Shown here: positions 16,256 through 24,122 of the stretch, piece by piece
How positions within the stretch are numbered: the stretch's first letter is position 1
Layout of the letters: each line of letters opens with the position of its first letter
DNA from: Curtobacterium sp. UNCCL20
GTDB lineage: Bacteria; Actinomycetota; Actinomycetes; Actinomycetales; Microbacteriaceae
NCBI RefSeq assembly: GCF_900101675.1
Contig: NZ_FNKG01000004.1
Location: forward strand, 62,001 to 126,000
Length of the DNA stretch: 64,000 bases
Direction of reading: 5' to 3'
Notes under the pieces: generated by a model
What the model saw: the letters and a program-made list of their open reading frames with translations, nothing else
The model's database searches: none
What the model was told of the DNA's origin: nothing
Made by a program: the position numbers and the translations under genes

Positions 16256-16401
16256 TCGAAACATGTACACGCATCCGGTGCGTCCGCATTGTTCGACAAA
16301 CCACGAGTCGATCGACGGGTGCTTCGTCGAAACATGTACACGCATCCGGTGCATGCGCATTGTTCGACAAACCACGAGTCGATCGCCGGGTGTTTTGTCG
16401 A
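16256..16401. repeat. array of alternating hairpins, two 71-bp units
   Basis: Two tandem units (16256-16326 and 16327-16397) each contain hairpin P1 (TCGAAACATG...TTCGA, loop ccgg) and hairpin P2 (TCGACAAACC...TTCGTCGA, centred on TCGATCGA). P1 and P2 overlap by a shared TCGA. P2 arms pair at about 14 of 18 positions. A related array lies at 24202-24350. Confidence 0.75.
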
Positions 16402-16456
16402 AAGATGCGCGGGCAAGAACCGACCGGAAGGGCCCGGCGCAACGCCCCGTCGCGCG

Positions 16457-16777
16457 TCAGGCGGACGCGTCGAGGTACACGGACCCCCGGGGCTCCCGCG
16501 TCGCGTCGACCGCACGGAGCGCCCCCATCTGCGACGCCACCGAGCGACGGCTCGCCTCGAGCGCCGCCAGAGCGTCCCGCTGCGCGGCCAGCAGCCTGGA
16601 GGCGCGCCCCACCAGCTCGCGCGGGATCGGACCCAGCCCCGCCGGCTCCGACCACCCGGCCACGGCACCGGGATCGGCCGTCTGCCCGGCCGCGTCCTGC
16701 TCCAGGGAGGTGAGCACGGCCTCCCAGGCGGCGCTCCCGTCAGCCTGCGACGGCGACCCGGCCTGCTCAGGCGACAC
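16457..16777 (-). CDS. small flagellar-cluster protein, possibly FliT-like
   Basis: A 106-aa, mostly helical protein ('LEQDAAGQTADPGAVAGW', then 'LVGRASRLLAAQRDALAALE'). I recognise no motif. Its start overlaps the fliS stop by about 10 bases, so it is co-translated with the FliS chaperone. In many bacteria this slot holds FliT, the chaperone of the cap protein FliD, which fits size and helicity but remains a guess. GTG 16777 or GTG 16786 could be the start. The CCTGGAGGCGCG repeat core occurs in frame at 16595-16606. Confidence 0.55.
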   Translation of the reverse strand: MSPEQAGSPSQADGSAAWEAVLTSLEQDAAGQTADPGAVAGWSEPAGLGPIPRELVGRASRLLAAQRDALAALEASRRSVASQMGALRAVDATREPRGSVYLDASA

Positions 16778-17243
16778 CGAGCGCACCGCCCGTCGGCTGC
16801 TGCCCCACGGTGGTCGCCGGCAGCGCCGCAGCGGCCTCGTGCCAGGACTGTCGGAGCGGCTCGAGGATGCGGATGCAGTCCCGGGTCGCCTGCACGTCAC
16901 GGTGCACGTTCGCGGTGATGAGCGACGTCGAGGCGTAGTTGTAGATCGCGAGGAGGCCCTCGCCACCGTCCCACACGTCGATGCGCAGCGTGGAGGACAG
17001 CTCGCCGACGATGGCCTGGGCGTGCAGGAGTTGCTCGCGGGCCGCCTCCCAGTCCGACGAGGTCTGGGCGGCCTCGGCACGGTGCAGGTCGAGCAGCAGC
17101 CGGTCGTACAGCATCGTGACGAGCTGGGCCGGGGTCGCAGAGAGCACGGCCTCGTTCGTGTACTGCGCGCGACGCTGGTCGGTGACCGTGCGGGGCTGCG
17201 CGGCCTGCCGGAAGGCGGCGGCCTGGAAGTCGAAGGCGTTCAC
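16767..17243 (-). CDS. fliS: flagellin export chaperone FliS
   Basis: A 158-aa four-helix chaperone that binds the flagellin C-terminus before export. Family features include 'PAQLVTMLYDRLLLDLHRAE' in helix 2 and 'LLAIYNYASTSLITAN' near residue 110. GTG 17243 lies 11 bp after the fliD stop. The order fliC-fliD-fliS matches filament operons of Gram-positive bacteria. Confidence 0.92.
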   Translation of the reverse strand: MNAFDFQAAAFRQAAQPRTVTDQRRAQYTNEAVLSATPAQLVTMLYDRLLLDLHRAEAAQTSSDWEAAREQLLHAQAIVGELSSTLRIDVWDGGEGLLAIYNYASTSLITANVHRDVQATRDCIRILEPLRQSWHEAAAALPATTVGQQPTGGALGVA

Positions 17244-17254
17244 GGTGGTTCCCG

Positions 17255-18652
17255 TCAGCTCGAGGTCGAGGCGAGCTGGCTCGCGAGCCAGCTCGACTGG
17301 GACTGGAGTTTGCTGAGGCTGGTCTCGAGCGAGGCGTAGAGCGTCTGCAGTGACGCGCGACGAGCGGCGAGTCGGTCGGTCCAGCTGTCGATCTGGGTGT
17401 TGAGGTCCTTCGCGACGGACTGCTGCCCGGTGATCGACGTGGTGATCGAGCCGTCGTACTTGTCCGACGCGGCGGTTGCGGCGGCGCCGACGTTGCCCGC
17501 GATGCCGGAGAGCATCGCCTGCGTGCCCTCGGGGTCGGTGGCGAGGGCCTTCTGGAAGGCGTCGGCGTCGAAGGTGAAGTCGCCGTCCTTCGTGATGACG
17601 ATGCCGATGGAGGACGGCGACTTGCCGTTCACCGGCGCCGACATCGTGCTCGACAGCCGCTGGGTGACGTCCCGCGTCGTCGAGTCGCCCATCAGGACGC
17701 CGGCCGTGGTGCTCGTGGTCCCCGTGGTCGGGCTCGTGGTGCTGGTGACCGCGGTGTTGCTCGAGTAGTAGGCGGTGACCGCGTTCATCGCGTCCACCAA
17801 CCCCGACGCCACGGCCTGCGCCTTGGTCGTGTCCTGCGTGACGCCGACCGTGACCGGGTCCGTCGAGGCCTTCGACACGGTGACGCTCAGGCCGGGGACG
17901 AGGTCGGTGAAGGTGTTCGTGGTGCTCGTCACGGTCTGCTCGGCGGCGGTCCCGGCCCAGAGCGTGACGCTGGCGTCCTTCGCCTCGGACACCGTGGCGG
18001 CGCCGACCTCGGTGAGGACGTTCGTGGCGGTGCCGGCGGTGACCTCGTCGGCGGTCCCCCGGTACACCTGGAACGCGCCGGCTGCTCCGGTCTTCGCCGA
18101 GGTGAGCTGCAGCCGGTAGAGCTTCGTGCCGTCCGCATCGGTGCCCGCGGCGACCTTCGTGGCGGTGACGCCGGCGGCGGACTTGTTGATCGTGGACACG
18201 GTGTCGTCGAGCGAGCCCGAGGCCGGCGTGACGGTCGTCGTCGTGCCGTCGGCCCCGACGAGGGTGATCGGCTGGGCGTCCGCCGACCAGGTCGACATCG
18301 CCGCGGTCACGCCGACCTGCGCGGAGGCGGTCGACCCGACCGTGAAGGTGATCGACCCCGCGGCCGCGTTCGCCCCGGTGACGGCGGTGACGCCGGACGA
18401 CGAGCTCGTCGCGGTGAAGACGTCGAGCGAGGTGGCCTTCGCGGCGTCCTTCGCCTTGGCGGCGAGGGTCTGCACCAGCCCGTTGATCGTCTGCAGTGAC
18501 GAGATGAACGAGTTGGTGCTGGTGAGCTTGTTCTTGAGGAGCGTCTGCGGGACGCCCTCGACACTCATCAGCGAGTTGATGAGGTCGGTCGTCTTGAGGC
18601 CGCTGACGAGCCCGTCGATCGCGAGGCTGCTGGCCGATGACACGGACGACAT
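17255..18652 (-). CDS. fliD: flagellar filament cap protein FliD
   Basis: A 465-aa protein that caps the filament and inserts flagellin subunits. The N-terminus 'LAIDGLVSGLKTTDLINSLM' and the C-terminal helices ('QSVAKDLNTQIDSWTDRLAA', 'LYASLETSLSKLQSQSSWL') form the leg domain, while the Thr/Ala-rich middle forms the head. Length is normal for the family. It follows fliC after a hairpin that may reduce readthrough, giving much more flagellin than cap. Confidence 0.92.
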   Translation of the reverse strand: MSSVSSASSLAIDGLVSGLKTTDLINSLMSVEGVPQTLLKNKLTSTNSFISSLQTINGLVQTLAAKAKDAAKATSLDVFTATSSSSGVTAVTGANAAAGSITFTVGSTASAQVGVTAAMSTWSADAQPITLVGADGTTTTVTPASGSLDDTVSTINKSAAGVTATKVAAGTDADGTKLYRLQLTSAKTGAAGAFQVYRGTADEVTAGTATNVLTEVGAATVSEAKDASVTLWAGTAAEQTVTSTTNTFTDLVPGLSVTVSKASTDPVTVGVTQDTTKAQAVASGLVDAMNAVTAYYSSNTAVTSTTSPTTGTTSTTAGVLMGDSTTRDVTQRLSSTMSAPVNGKSPSSIGIVITKDGDFTFDADAFQKALATDPEGTQAMLSGIAGNVGAAATAASDKYDGSITTSITGQQSVAKDLNTQIDSWTDRLAARRASLQTLYASLETSLSKLQSQSSWLASQLASTSS

Positions 18653-18696
18653 CGAGGGCTCCCTGCCGTCGGAGGTGGTTGTGGTCGGATGCGGGC

Positions 18697-18741
18697 GACG
18701 CCGCCGCCCGGGAGACCTGAACGATCCCGGACGGCGGCGTC
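18697..18741 (-). terminator. hairpin between fliC and fliD
   Basis: GACGCCGCCG pairs with CGGCGGCGTC, with further CCCGGGA/TCCCGG pairing inside. It starts 10 bp after the fliC stop. Probably a partial terminator, because fliD has no clear promoter of its own. Confidence 0.65.
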
Positions 18742-18750
18742 AGGTGGTGC

Positions 18751-19596
18751 TTAGCGCAGGAGCGAGAGCACACCCTGCGTGCTCTGGTTCGCCTGCGCGA
18801 GCATCGACGTGCCGGCCTGGCTGAGGATGTTGTCGCGCGTGTACTTGACCATCTCCTCCGCCATGTCGACGTCGGTGATGCGCGAACCGGCAGCGGTGAG
18901 GTTCTCCTTGGCCACGTTCGTCACGTTGATGGCGTGGTCGAAGCGGTTCTGGATCGCACCGATGTTGGAGCGAGCGGTCGACACGTTCTTGATCTGCGTG
19001 TCGATCGCGGTGATCGCGGCCTGCGCGTCGGTGGCGTTGTCGAAGGTCAGCGCGCTGACCGCCGTCGCGACGGTGGCGACGTTCGCACCCGACAGGTCGA
19101 CGTTGATCTGGCTGGACGCGCCCGCGTTCGCGCCGACCTGGAACACCAGCTTGCCGTCGCCCGCTGCGCCGGCAGTGCCGTCGAGCAGGTTGATGCCGTT
19201 GAAGTTCGTGGACTGCGAGATGCGGGTGAGCTCCTTGGACAGCTCGCCGACCTCGGTGGAGATCGCCGTGCGGGAGTCCGCGTTGTTGGAGTCGTTGCCA
19301 GCCTGGACGGCCAGGTCACGCATGCGCTGGAGGATCGAGTGGGTCTCGGTGAGGCCACCTTCAGCGGTCTGCACGACGGAGATGCCGTCCTGTGCGTTGC
19401 GGGCGGCGACCGTGAGGCCACCGACCTGGGACTTCAGCCCCTCGGAGATCGACAGACCGGCCGCGTCGTCGGCAGCACGGTTGATGCGGAGACCCGACGA
19501 GAGCTTCTCGAGGGACTTCGACAGGTCGTTCTGCGTCGAGTTGAGGTTCCGGTACGTGTTGAGTGCCGAGAGGTTGGTGTTGATGGACATACCCAT
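18751..19596 (-). CDS. fliC: flagellin
   Basis: A 281-aa flagellin, short because it has only the conserved D0/D1 helices and a small outer loop (~160-200). N-terminus 'MGMSINTNLSALNTYRNL' with 'LEKLSSGLRINRAADDAAGL'; C-terminus 'VDMAEEMVKYTRDNILSQAG' ending 'QGVLSLLR'. ATG 19596 is chosen because GGAGGAAA lies 7 nt upstream; the longer open frame to 19650 has no ribosome-binding site. A sigma-28 promoter lies 60-90 bp upstream. Confidence 0.95.
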   Translation of the reverse strand: MGMSINTNLSALNTYRNLNSTQNDLSKSLEKLSSGLRINRAADDAAGLSISEGLKSQVGGLTVAARNAQDGISVVQTAEGGLTETHSILQRMRDLAVQAGNDSNNADSRTAISTEVGELSKELTRISQSTNFNGINLLDGTAGAAGDGKLVFQVGANAGASSQINVDLSGANVATVATAVSALTFDNATDAQAAITAIDTQIKNVSTARSNIGAIQNRFDHAINVTNVAKENLTAAGSRITDVDMAEEMVKYTRDNILSQAGTSMLAQANQSTQGVLSLLR

Positions 19597-19656
19597 GGTG
19601 GTTTCCTCCGTGAATGTGGGTCGTGCGTCTGCCCGTCCGTGGGCTGACATGGATGA

Positions 19657-19684
19657 CTCTCGGCCGGTCGACCGGAGTCGTTAG
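19657..19684 (-). promoter_or_regulatory. sigma-28-type promoter of fliC
   Basis: Minus strand: CTAAC, 15 bases, GCCGAGAG. Spacing is identical to the flgB and flgN promoters. Expected start about 55 bp upstream of the fliC ATG. Confidence 0.65.
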
Positions 19685-19688
19685 GGGA

Positions 19689-19710
19689 TCGACGGAAAAA
19701 CCTCCGTCGA
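19689..19710 (-). terminator. short hairpin after fliA
   Basis: TCGACGGA (19689-19696) pairs perfectly with TCCGTCGA (19703-19710). It lies directly after the fliA stop and before the fliC promoter. Confidence 0.5.
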
Positions 19711-19714
19711 CGGC

Positions 19715-20530
19715 TCAGCTCGCCGCCACCGCCGGGGTGGTGGCGTCGTGCACGGCCCGCGCGACGCCGGCTGCGGCGTTCGCGGCGACCCGCGCCAGGT
19801 AGGCGCTCCGGCGCGCGGCGGTGGTGCGCGAAGCCGGCTCGACGACCGTCTCCTCGTCCCCGTAGTGCGCGGCGAGGCCGTCGCGGAGCAGGCGCATCGC
19901 CTCGGAGCGCTGCTGCGACACGGCGGAGTGGGTGATCCCCAGCTCGGCGGCGACCTCGGTCACGGACCGGTCCCCGAAGTAGACGTTCTCGACGATGTGG
20001 CGCATCCGCTCCGGGAGGGCCTCGACGGCGGCGCGGAGGTAGCGGCGCTTCTCCGCCTCGAGCAGGTCCTCGCCCGGGAGCGGCACGTCGGCGGCGAGCG
20101 TGTCGTGCACCGTCTCGTCGAGCGCGGTCACGGTGCGGGCGGCGTCGGTCATCGCGTCGGTGGCGGTCTGACGGTCGACGCCCATCGCGTCGGCGATCTC
20201 CTGCACGCCGACCCGGCGGCCGAGCTTGGCGGACAGTGCTTCCTGGGTGGCGAGCGTCTCGCGGATGCGCTTCCGGGTCCCGCGGGACGCCCAGTCGGCG
20301 GAGCGCATGTCGTCGGCGATCGCGCCGTTGATCCGGGTGCGGGCGTAGGCGCCGAACGGGACGCCGAGGTCGGGGTCGAACGCCTCGGCAGCGGCGACGA
20401 GTGCGAGCGACCCGACGGCGGCGAGGTCGTCGCGGTCGAGGTGCGTCGCCCGTGCACGGACGTCGGCGACGATGTACCCCACGAGCGGGAGGTGCTCGAC
20501 GATCATCGCGTTGCGTTCGTTGCGGTCCAT
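19715..20530 (-). CDS. fliA: flagellar RNA polymerase sigma factor, FliA/WhiG type
   Basis: A 271-aa sigma-70-family factor. Region 2 includes 'FDPDLGVPFGAYARTRINGA' and 'DDMRSADWASRGTRKRIRE', the hallmark of the FliA/WhiG group. Region 3 follows ('GRRVGVQEIADAMGVD') and region 4 ends with 'SVTEVAAELGITHSAVSQQR'. It should direct RNA polymerase to the CTAAC-N15-GCCGANAG promoters of the neighbouring operons. ATG 20530 (MDRNERN) has AGGGGATC 7 nt upstream; ATG 20554 (MSDDQG) would add 8 residues. The last ~40 residues after region 4 are unusual for FliA and Ala/Arg-rich. A GCCGATAC box without a matching -35 lies upstream near 20706-20713. Confidence 0.88.
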   Translation of the reverse strand: MDRNERNAMIVEHLPLVGYIVADVRARATHLDRDDLAAVGSLALVAAAEAFDPDLGVPFGAYARTRINGAIADDMRSADWASRGTRKRIRETLATQEALSAKLGRRVGVQEIADAMGVDRQTATDAMTDAARTVTALDETVHDTLAADVPLPGEDLLEAEKRRYLRAAVEALPERMRHIVENVYFGDRSVTEVAAELGITHSAVSQQRSEAMRLLRDGLAAHYGDEETVVEPASRTTAARRSAYLARVAANAAAGVARAVHDATTPAVAAS

Positions 20531-20885
20531 GCTGATCCCCTGGTCGTCCGACATGCTGACCCGTCCGTGGGCGCGGCGAACGCCGGCCTCGGATGGCCGG
20601 TGTCTACGCCGAAGAACCACCCGGGTCCCTCCGGATGGTGCGTTCCGCGCCCCTGTGACGCGGTTGCGGGTCCGGGTCGAGCCGGTCTCGCGCTGCGGTT
20701 CGAATGTATCGGCTGGCAAAGCGCTGAACAGCTGCTCATCCGTCCCCAGTGCGGGGGTCCAAGCCGCGTTTTCCGGTCGGCATTTGGGGGGACACGGGGT
20801 CGGGAACGGTCGTTCTTGTCCCCCGTCTTGGGTCATTGCCTGGAGGCGCGGCTCCTGGCCGGTGGGCGCAGCCGCTGGTCCCGCA
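20531..20885. other. spacer between fliA and flgN
   Basis: No gene seen. It holds the fliA leader on the minus strand and a half copy of the repeat core, CCTGGAGGCGCGG at 20839-20851. A GGGGACAAGAAC-like region at about 20810-20822 (minus strand) has no clear function. Confidence 0.45.
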
Positions 20886-20913
20886 CTTACGTCCGGCAAC
20901 GACGGGCCGATAG
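20886..20913 (+). promoter_or_regulatory. sigma-28-type promoter of flgN-flgK-flgL-fliW
   Basis: CTTAC (20886-20890), 15 bases, GCCGATAG (20906-20913). The -10 box matches the FliA consensus at 7 of 8 positions. Expected transcript start about 40 bp before the flgN ATG. Confidence 0.65.
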
Positions 20914-20961
20914 GACCCGGTGTCCGCAGGATGACCGACACACCCACCACGGGAGGAGCTG

Positions 20962-21447
20962 ATGAGCGTGAACGACCTGTCCGCAGTGCTCTGGCGCGAA
21001 CGCGAACTGCTCGAGCTGCTCACCTTCAAGCTCGAGGAGGAACAGCTGCTGCTCGCCGCCGGACGCTCCCGCTGGGTGTCGCACGCCAGCCGCGAGGTCG
21101 AGCAGGTGCTCGAACGCCTCCGCAGCACCGGCCTCGAACGCGCCGCGTCGAGCGCCGAGGTCGCCGAGGAGTGGGGCGTGCCCGCCGACGCTCCCCTGCG
21201 CGAGGTCGTCGCTGCCGCACCGAACGGCCCCTGGGGCGAGATCCTCACCGCGCACCTCACCGCGATGGTCGAGCTGACCACGCAGATCGGCGCGCTCCGC
21301 GACCAGAACGACCGGTTCCTCCGCACCGCCGCCCAGGCGACCGAGGAGACGCTCGCCGGGTCCGTCACCGGCGCGGCCACCTACGACGCCAGCGGCTCCT
21401 CGGGCACAGGCCAGGACGGCGCCCGACTCTTCGAGGGGACCCTGTAG
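20962..21447 (+). CDS. flgN: flagellar chaperone FlgN
   Basis: A 161-aa helical chaperone for the hook-filament junction proteins FlgK and FlgL. The opening 'LWRERELLELLTFKLEEEQL' is typical of the family, followed by long amphipathic helices and a Ser/Gly-rich tail that likely binds cargo. GGAGGAGC is placed 5-6 nt before ATG 20962. It is the first gene of the plus-strand operon, with flgK starting 4 bp after its stop. Confidence 0.85.
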   Translation: MSVNDLSAVLWRERELLELLTFKLEEEQLLLAAGRSRWVSHASREVEQVLERLRSTGLERAASSAEVAEEWGVPADAPLREVVAAAPNGPWGEILTAHLTAMVELTTQIGALRDQNDRFLRTAAQATEETLAGSVTGAATYDASGSSGTGQDGARLFEGTL

Positions 21448-21451
21448 CACC

Positions 21452-22873
21452 GTGGTCAGCACCTTCGGATCCCTCGCCACCGCGTACTCCGGCCTGAGCG
21501 CCGCCCGCGCCGGCATCGACATCACCGGGCAGAACATCGCGAACGCCGGCACCGCCGGGTACACGAGGCAGCGTGTGACGCAGTCCTCGATCCCCGCCGC
21601 CCAGACCGGGTTCATGCGCGGCACCGCGGCCCTCGCCGGTCAGGGCGTGTCGGTGGACGGCATCGCCCGTCTCGCCTCCCTCACGCTCGACGCCGGCGTC
21701 CGTGTCGCCGCCGGTTCCTCGGCGTACGCCGACGCCCGCGCCACCGCACTCTCCGCCCTCGAGACCGGGCTGAACGAGCCCGGCGACGACGGCCTCGCCG
21801 CGAAGCTCGACGCGTTCTGGTCCTCGTGGAGCGAACTCTCGTCGCACCCGGACGACCCGGGCGCTGCGAGTGCCGTGATCGGCGCCGCGAAGACCCTCGC
21901 GAGCACGTTGGCGTCCGGCTCGAAAGCCGTCGACGCCCAGTGGTCGAGCACCCGGAGCACCGTCGCCGGGCAGGTCGGCCAGCTCAACGACGCGGCGTCC
22001 CAGGTCGCCGCGCTGAACGGCCGGATCCGCACCGCGCTCGCCTCCGGCGGGAACGCGAACGAGCTGATGGACCAGCGCGACCAGCTGACGCAGCAGATCG
22101 CCTCGCTCGCCGGCGGGACGGTCCGCTCGAACTCCGACGGCACCGTCGACGTGCTCATCGGCGGCAACGCCCTCGTGCAGGGCACCGACGCCCGCACCGT
22201 CGCGCTCGGCGGCGGCGAACGCCTCGCCGACGGCGCCCCGGTCACCCTGACCTGGACCTCCGGCACGGCCGGCGCGGTCGCGCTCTCCGGCGGGTCGATC
22301 GGCGGCGCGATCTCGCTCCTCGCCCCGGCCACCGCGAACGGCACCGGCGGCGCGTTCGCCGAGGCCTCGGCGTCCTACGACCAGGTCGCGACGAAGCTCG
22401 CCACCGCGGTGAACGCCGTGCACGCCACCGGCACCACGCCCTCCGGCACCACCGGGAACGCCTTCTTCGCCCTCGCGGCCGGCGTCCCCGCCGCCCAGGG
22501 CCTCAGCGTCGTCCCGACCGACGGCAGCGGCCTCGCGACGCGGAACGCGTCGGGGCAGCTCGACGACTCGTTCACGGACGCGCTCTCGCGGCTCGGCGCG
22601 GCGCCCGACGGTGCCGACCGCGCCTGGTCGGCCTTCGTGGCGGGGGTGGGCACCGCCTCCAGGTCCGCTGCGTCGGAATCGACGCTCACCGGACTCGCAC
22701 TGACCAACGCGACCGCGCAGCAGCAGTCGAGCGCCGGTGTCGACCTCGACGAGGAGAACGTGAACCTGCTGAGCTACCAGCACGCGTACCAGGGCGCGGC
22801 GCGCGTCCTGACCGCCGTCGACGAGATGCTCGACACACTCATCAACCGCGTCGGACTCGTGGGGAGGGGCTGA
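21452..22873 (+). CDS. flgK: hook-filament junction protein FlgK (HAP1)
   Basis: A 473-aa junction protein. The N-terminal signature 'AYSGLSAARAGIDITGQNIA' is followed by 'NAGTAGYTRQRV', and the C-terminus 'VNLLSYQHAYQGAARVLTAV' is the matching D0 helix. It joins hook and filament with FlgL. GTG 21452 lies 4 bp after flgN, and a GTG is also used by the following flgL. Confidence 0.93.
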   Translation: MVSTFGSLATAYSGLSAARAGIDITGQNIANAGTAGYTRQRVTQSSIPAAQTGFMRGTAALAGQGVSVDGIARLASLTLDAGVRVAAGSSAYADARATALSALETGLNEPGDDGLAAKLDAFWSSWSELSSHPDDPGAASAVIGAAKTLASTLASGSKAVDAQWSSTRSTVAGQVGQLNDAASQVAALNGRIRTALASGGNANELMDQRDQLTQQIASLAGGTVRSNSDGTVDVLIGGNALVQGTDARTVALGGGERLADGAPVTLTWTSGTAGAVALSGGSIGGAISLLAPATANGTGGAFAEASASYDQVATKLATAVNAVHATGTTPSGTTGNAFFALAAGVPAAQGLSVVPTDGSGLATRNASGQLDDSFTDALSRLGAAPDGADRAWSAFVAGVGTASRSAASESTLTGLALTNATAQQQSSAGVDLDEENVNLLSYQHAYQGAARVLTAVDEMLDTLINRVGLVGRG

Positions 22874-22875
22874 TC

Positions 22876-23757
22876 GTGATCACCCGTGTGACCACCCAGA
22901 TGTCGATGGCGGCAGCGTCCGCACGACTGCAGGCCGGCGCGGCGAAGGTCGCGCAGCTCACCGAGCAGGCCACCACACTGCAGAACATCCAGCGGCCCTC
23001 CGACGACCCGGTCGGCACCGCGTCCTCGATGCAGGTGCGCAAGGAGCAGGCCGCAGCGGCCCAGTACACGCGGAACGCGAACGACGCCGTCGGCTGGCTC
23101 GCCACGACCGACAGCGCCCTGTCCAGCGTCTACTCGGTGCTCAACAGCGTGCGCGACCTCACCGTGCAGGCAGCGAACAGCGGCACGATGAGCGACACCG
23201 ACCGGGACGCCTTCATCACCCAGTTCCAGTCGCTGAAGTCCGACCTCGAAGCACGAGCGAACACCACCTACGGCTCCCGCTCGGTGTTCGCCGGCTCCGC
23301 CACCTCCGGCGCCCCGTACGACCCCGCGACCGGCTGGTCCGCGTCCGGCACCGACGTCAACCGCCGCATCGGCGACGGCACCACCGTCCGGGTCGACACC
23401 TCCGGCGAGGCAGTGTTCGGCTCGGGCAGCACCTCCGTGTTCGGCATGATCGACTCCATCGTCAGCGACCTGCAGAACGGAGTGGACGTGAACGCGAAGA
23501 TCGGCGACGTCGACGCGGCGCTCACCACCGTCCGCGGAGCACAGTCCGACGTCGGTGTCCGCCACGCCACCGCACTCGCCGCGCAGGACTCGCTGAAGAC
23601 CGCCAGCGTCTCGCTCGAGAACCGCCGTGCCGGCATCGAGGACAAGGACCTCGCGAAGGCCGTCCTCGACCTGCAGGTGCAGCAGACCAACTACCAGGCA
23701 GCCCTCGCCGTCACCGCGAAGGTCCTGCAGCCGACCCTGATGGACTACCTCCGATGA
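22876..23757 (+). CDS. flgL: hook-filament junction protein FlgL (HAP3)
   Basis: A 293-aa flagellin-related junction protein. N-terminus 'ITRVTTQMSMAAASARLQ' with 'LQNIQRPSDDPVGTASSM'; C-terminus 'KAVLDLQVQQTNYQAALAVT'. GTG 22876 has GAGGGG upstream and lies 2 bp after flgK. Its stop overlaps the fliW start (ATGA). Confidence 0.92.
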   Translation: MITRVTTQMSMAAASARLQAGAAKVAQLTEQATTLQNIQRPSDDPVGTASSMQVRKEQAAAAQYTRNANDAVGWLATTDSALSSVYSVLNSVRDLTVQAANSGTMSDTDRDAFITQFQSLKSDLEARANTTYGSRSVFAGSATSGAPYDPATGWSASGTDVNRRIGDGTTVRVDTSGEAVFGSGSTSVFGMIDSIVSDLQNGVDVNAKIGDVDAALTTVRGAQSDVGVRHATALAAQDSLKTASVSLENRRAGIEDKDLAKAVLDLQVQQTNYQAALAVTAKVLQPTLMDYLR

Positions 23758-24122
23758 GCATCGACCTGACCTTCGCCGTCCCGCCGTTCGGCCTGTCCCC
23801 CGCCGATTCGTTCCGCCTGACGCCGGTCGCCGGCGCAGAGGGCCTGTTCACGCTGGTGGGCGCGGACGAGCGGTTGTTCGTGCTCGACGCAGCCGTGCAC
23901 CTGCCGTCGTACGCCCCGGAGCTGACGGACGAGCAGGCCGCAGGGCTGTCGCTGACCTCGCCGGACGAGGCGATGCTGCTCGTCGTCGCGAACCCCGGGG
24001 CGTCGGGCACGACGGTGAACCTGCTCGCGCCGATCGTCGTGAACGCGCGGACCTCGGTGGGCGCCCAGCTCATCCTGGAGGACCAGGACCTGCCGCTGCG
24101 GGCGGAGCTCGCCCGGCGCTGA
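23754..24122 (+). CDS. fliW: flagellar assembly factor FliW
   Basis: A 122-aa FliW-family protein ('PPFGLSPADSFRLTPV', 'ADERLFVLDAA', 'VVANPGASGTTVNLLAPIVV'). In Bacillus FliW binds flagellin and frees or sequesters the RNA-binding repressor CsrA, tying flagellin synthesis to export. A csrA gene normally follows fliW; none is found here, so CsrA must lie elsewhere or FliW acts without it. Confidence 0.9.
   Translation: MSIDLTFAVPPFGLSPADSFRLTPVAGAEGLFTLVGADERLFVLDAAVHLPSYAPELTDEQAAGLSLTSPDEAMLLVVANPGASGTTVNLLAPIVVNARTSVGAQLILEDQDLPLRAELARR

Larger units (their letters stand above)
16005..16456. other. 452-bp spacer upstream of flgB with promoter and hairpin array
   Basis: No gene is supported here. 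It contains the flgB promoter (16106-16133), the hairpin array 16256-16401, and otherwise G-rich sequence. Small open frames through the array are translations of the repeats and are not considered genes. Confidence 0.6.

Noticed and set aside
16130-16375. Small Cys/His/Arg-rich peptides read through the hairpin arrays
   Set aside because: They are translations of the repeats in several frames at both loci and have no ribosome-binding sites or conservation beyond the DNA repeat.
16256-16401. Possible CRISPR array
   Set aside because: Only two units, no unique spacers of constant length, no cas genes, and the repeats are contiguous overlapping palindromes.
20706-20713. Sigma-28 promoter for fliA itself
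   Set aside because: GCCGATAC is present on the minus strand but no CTAAC-like element lies 15 bases upstream, so autoregulation is not supported.
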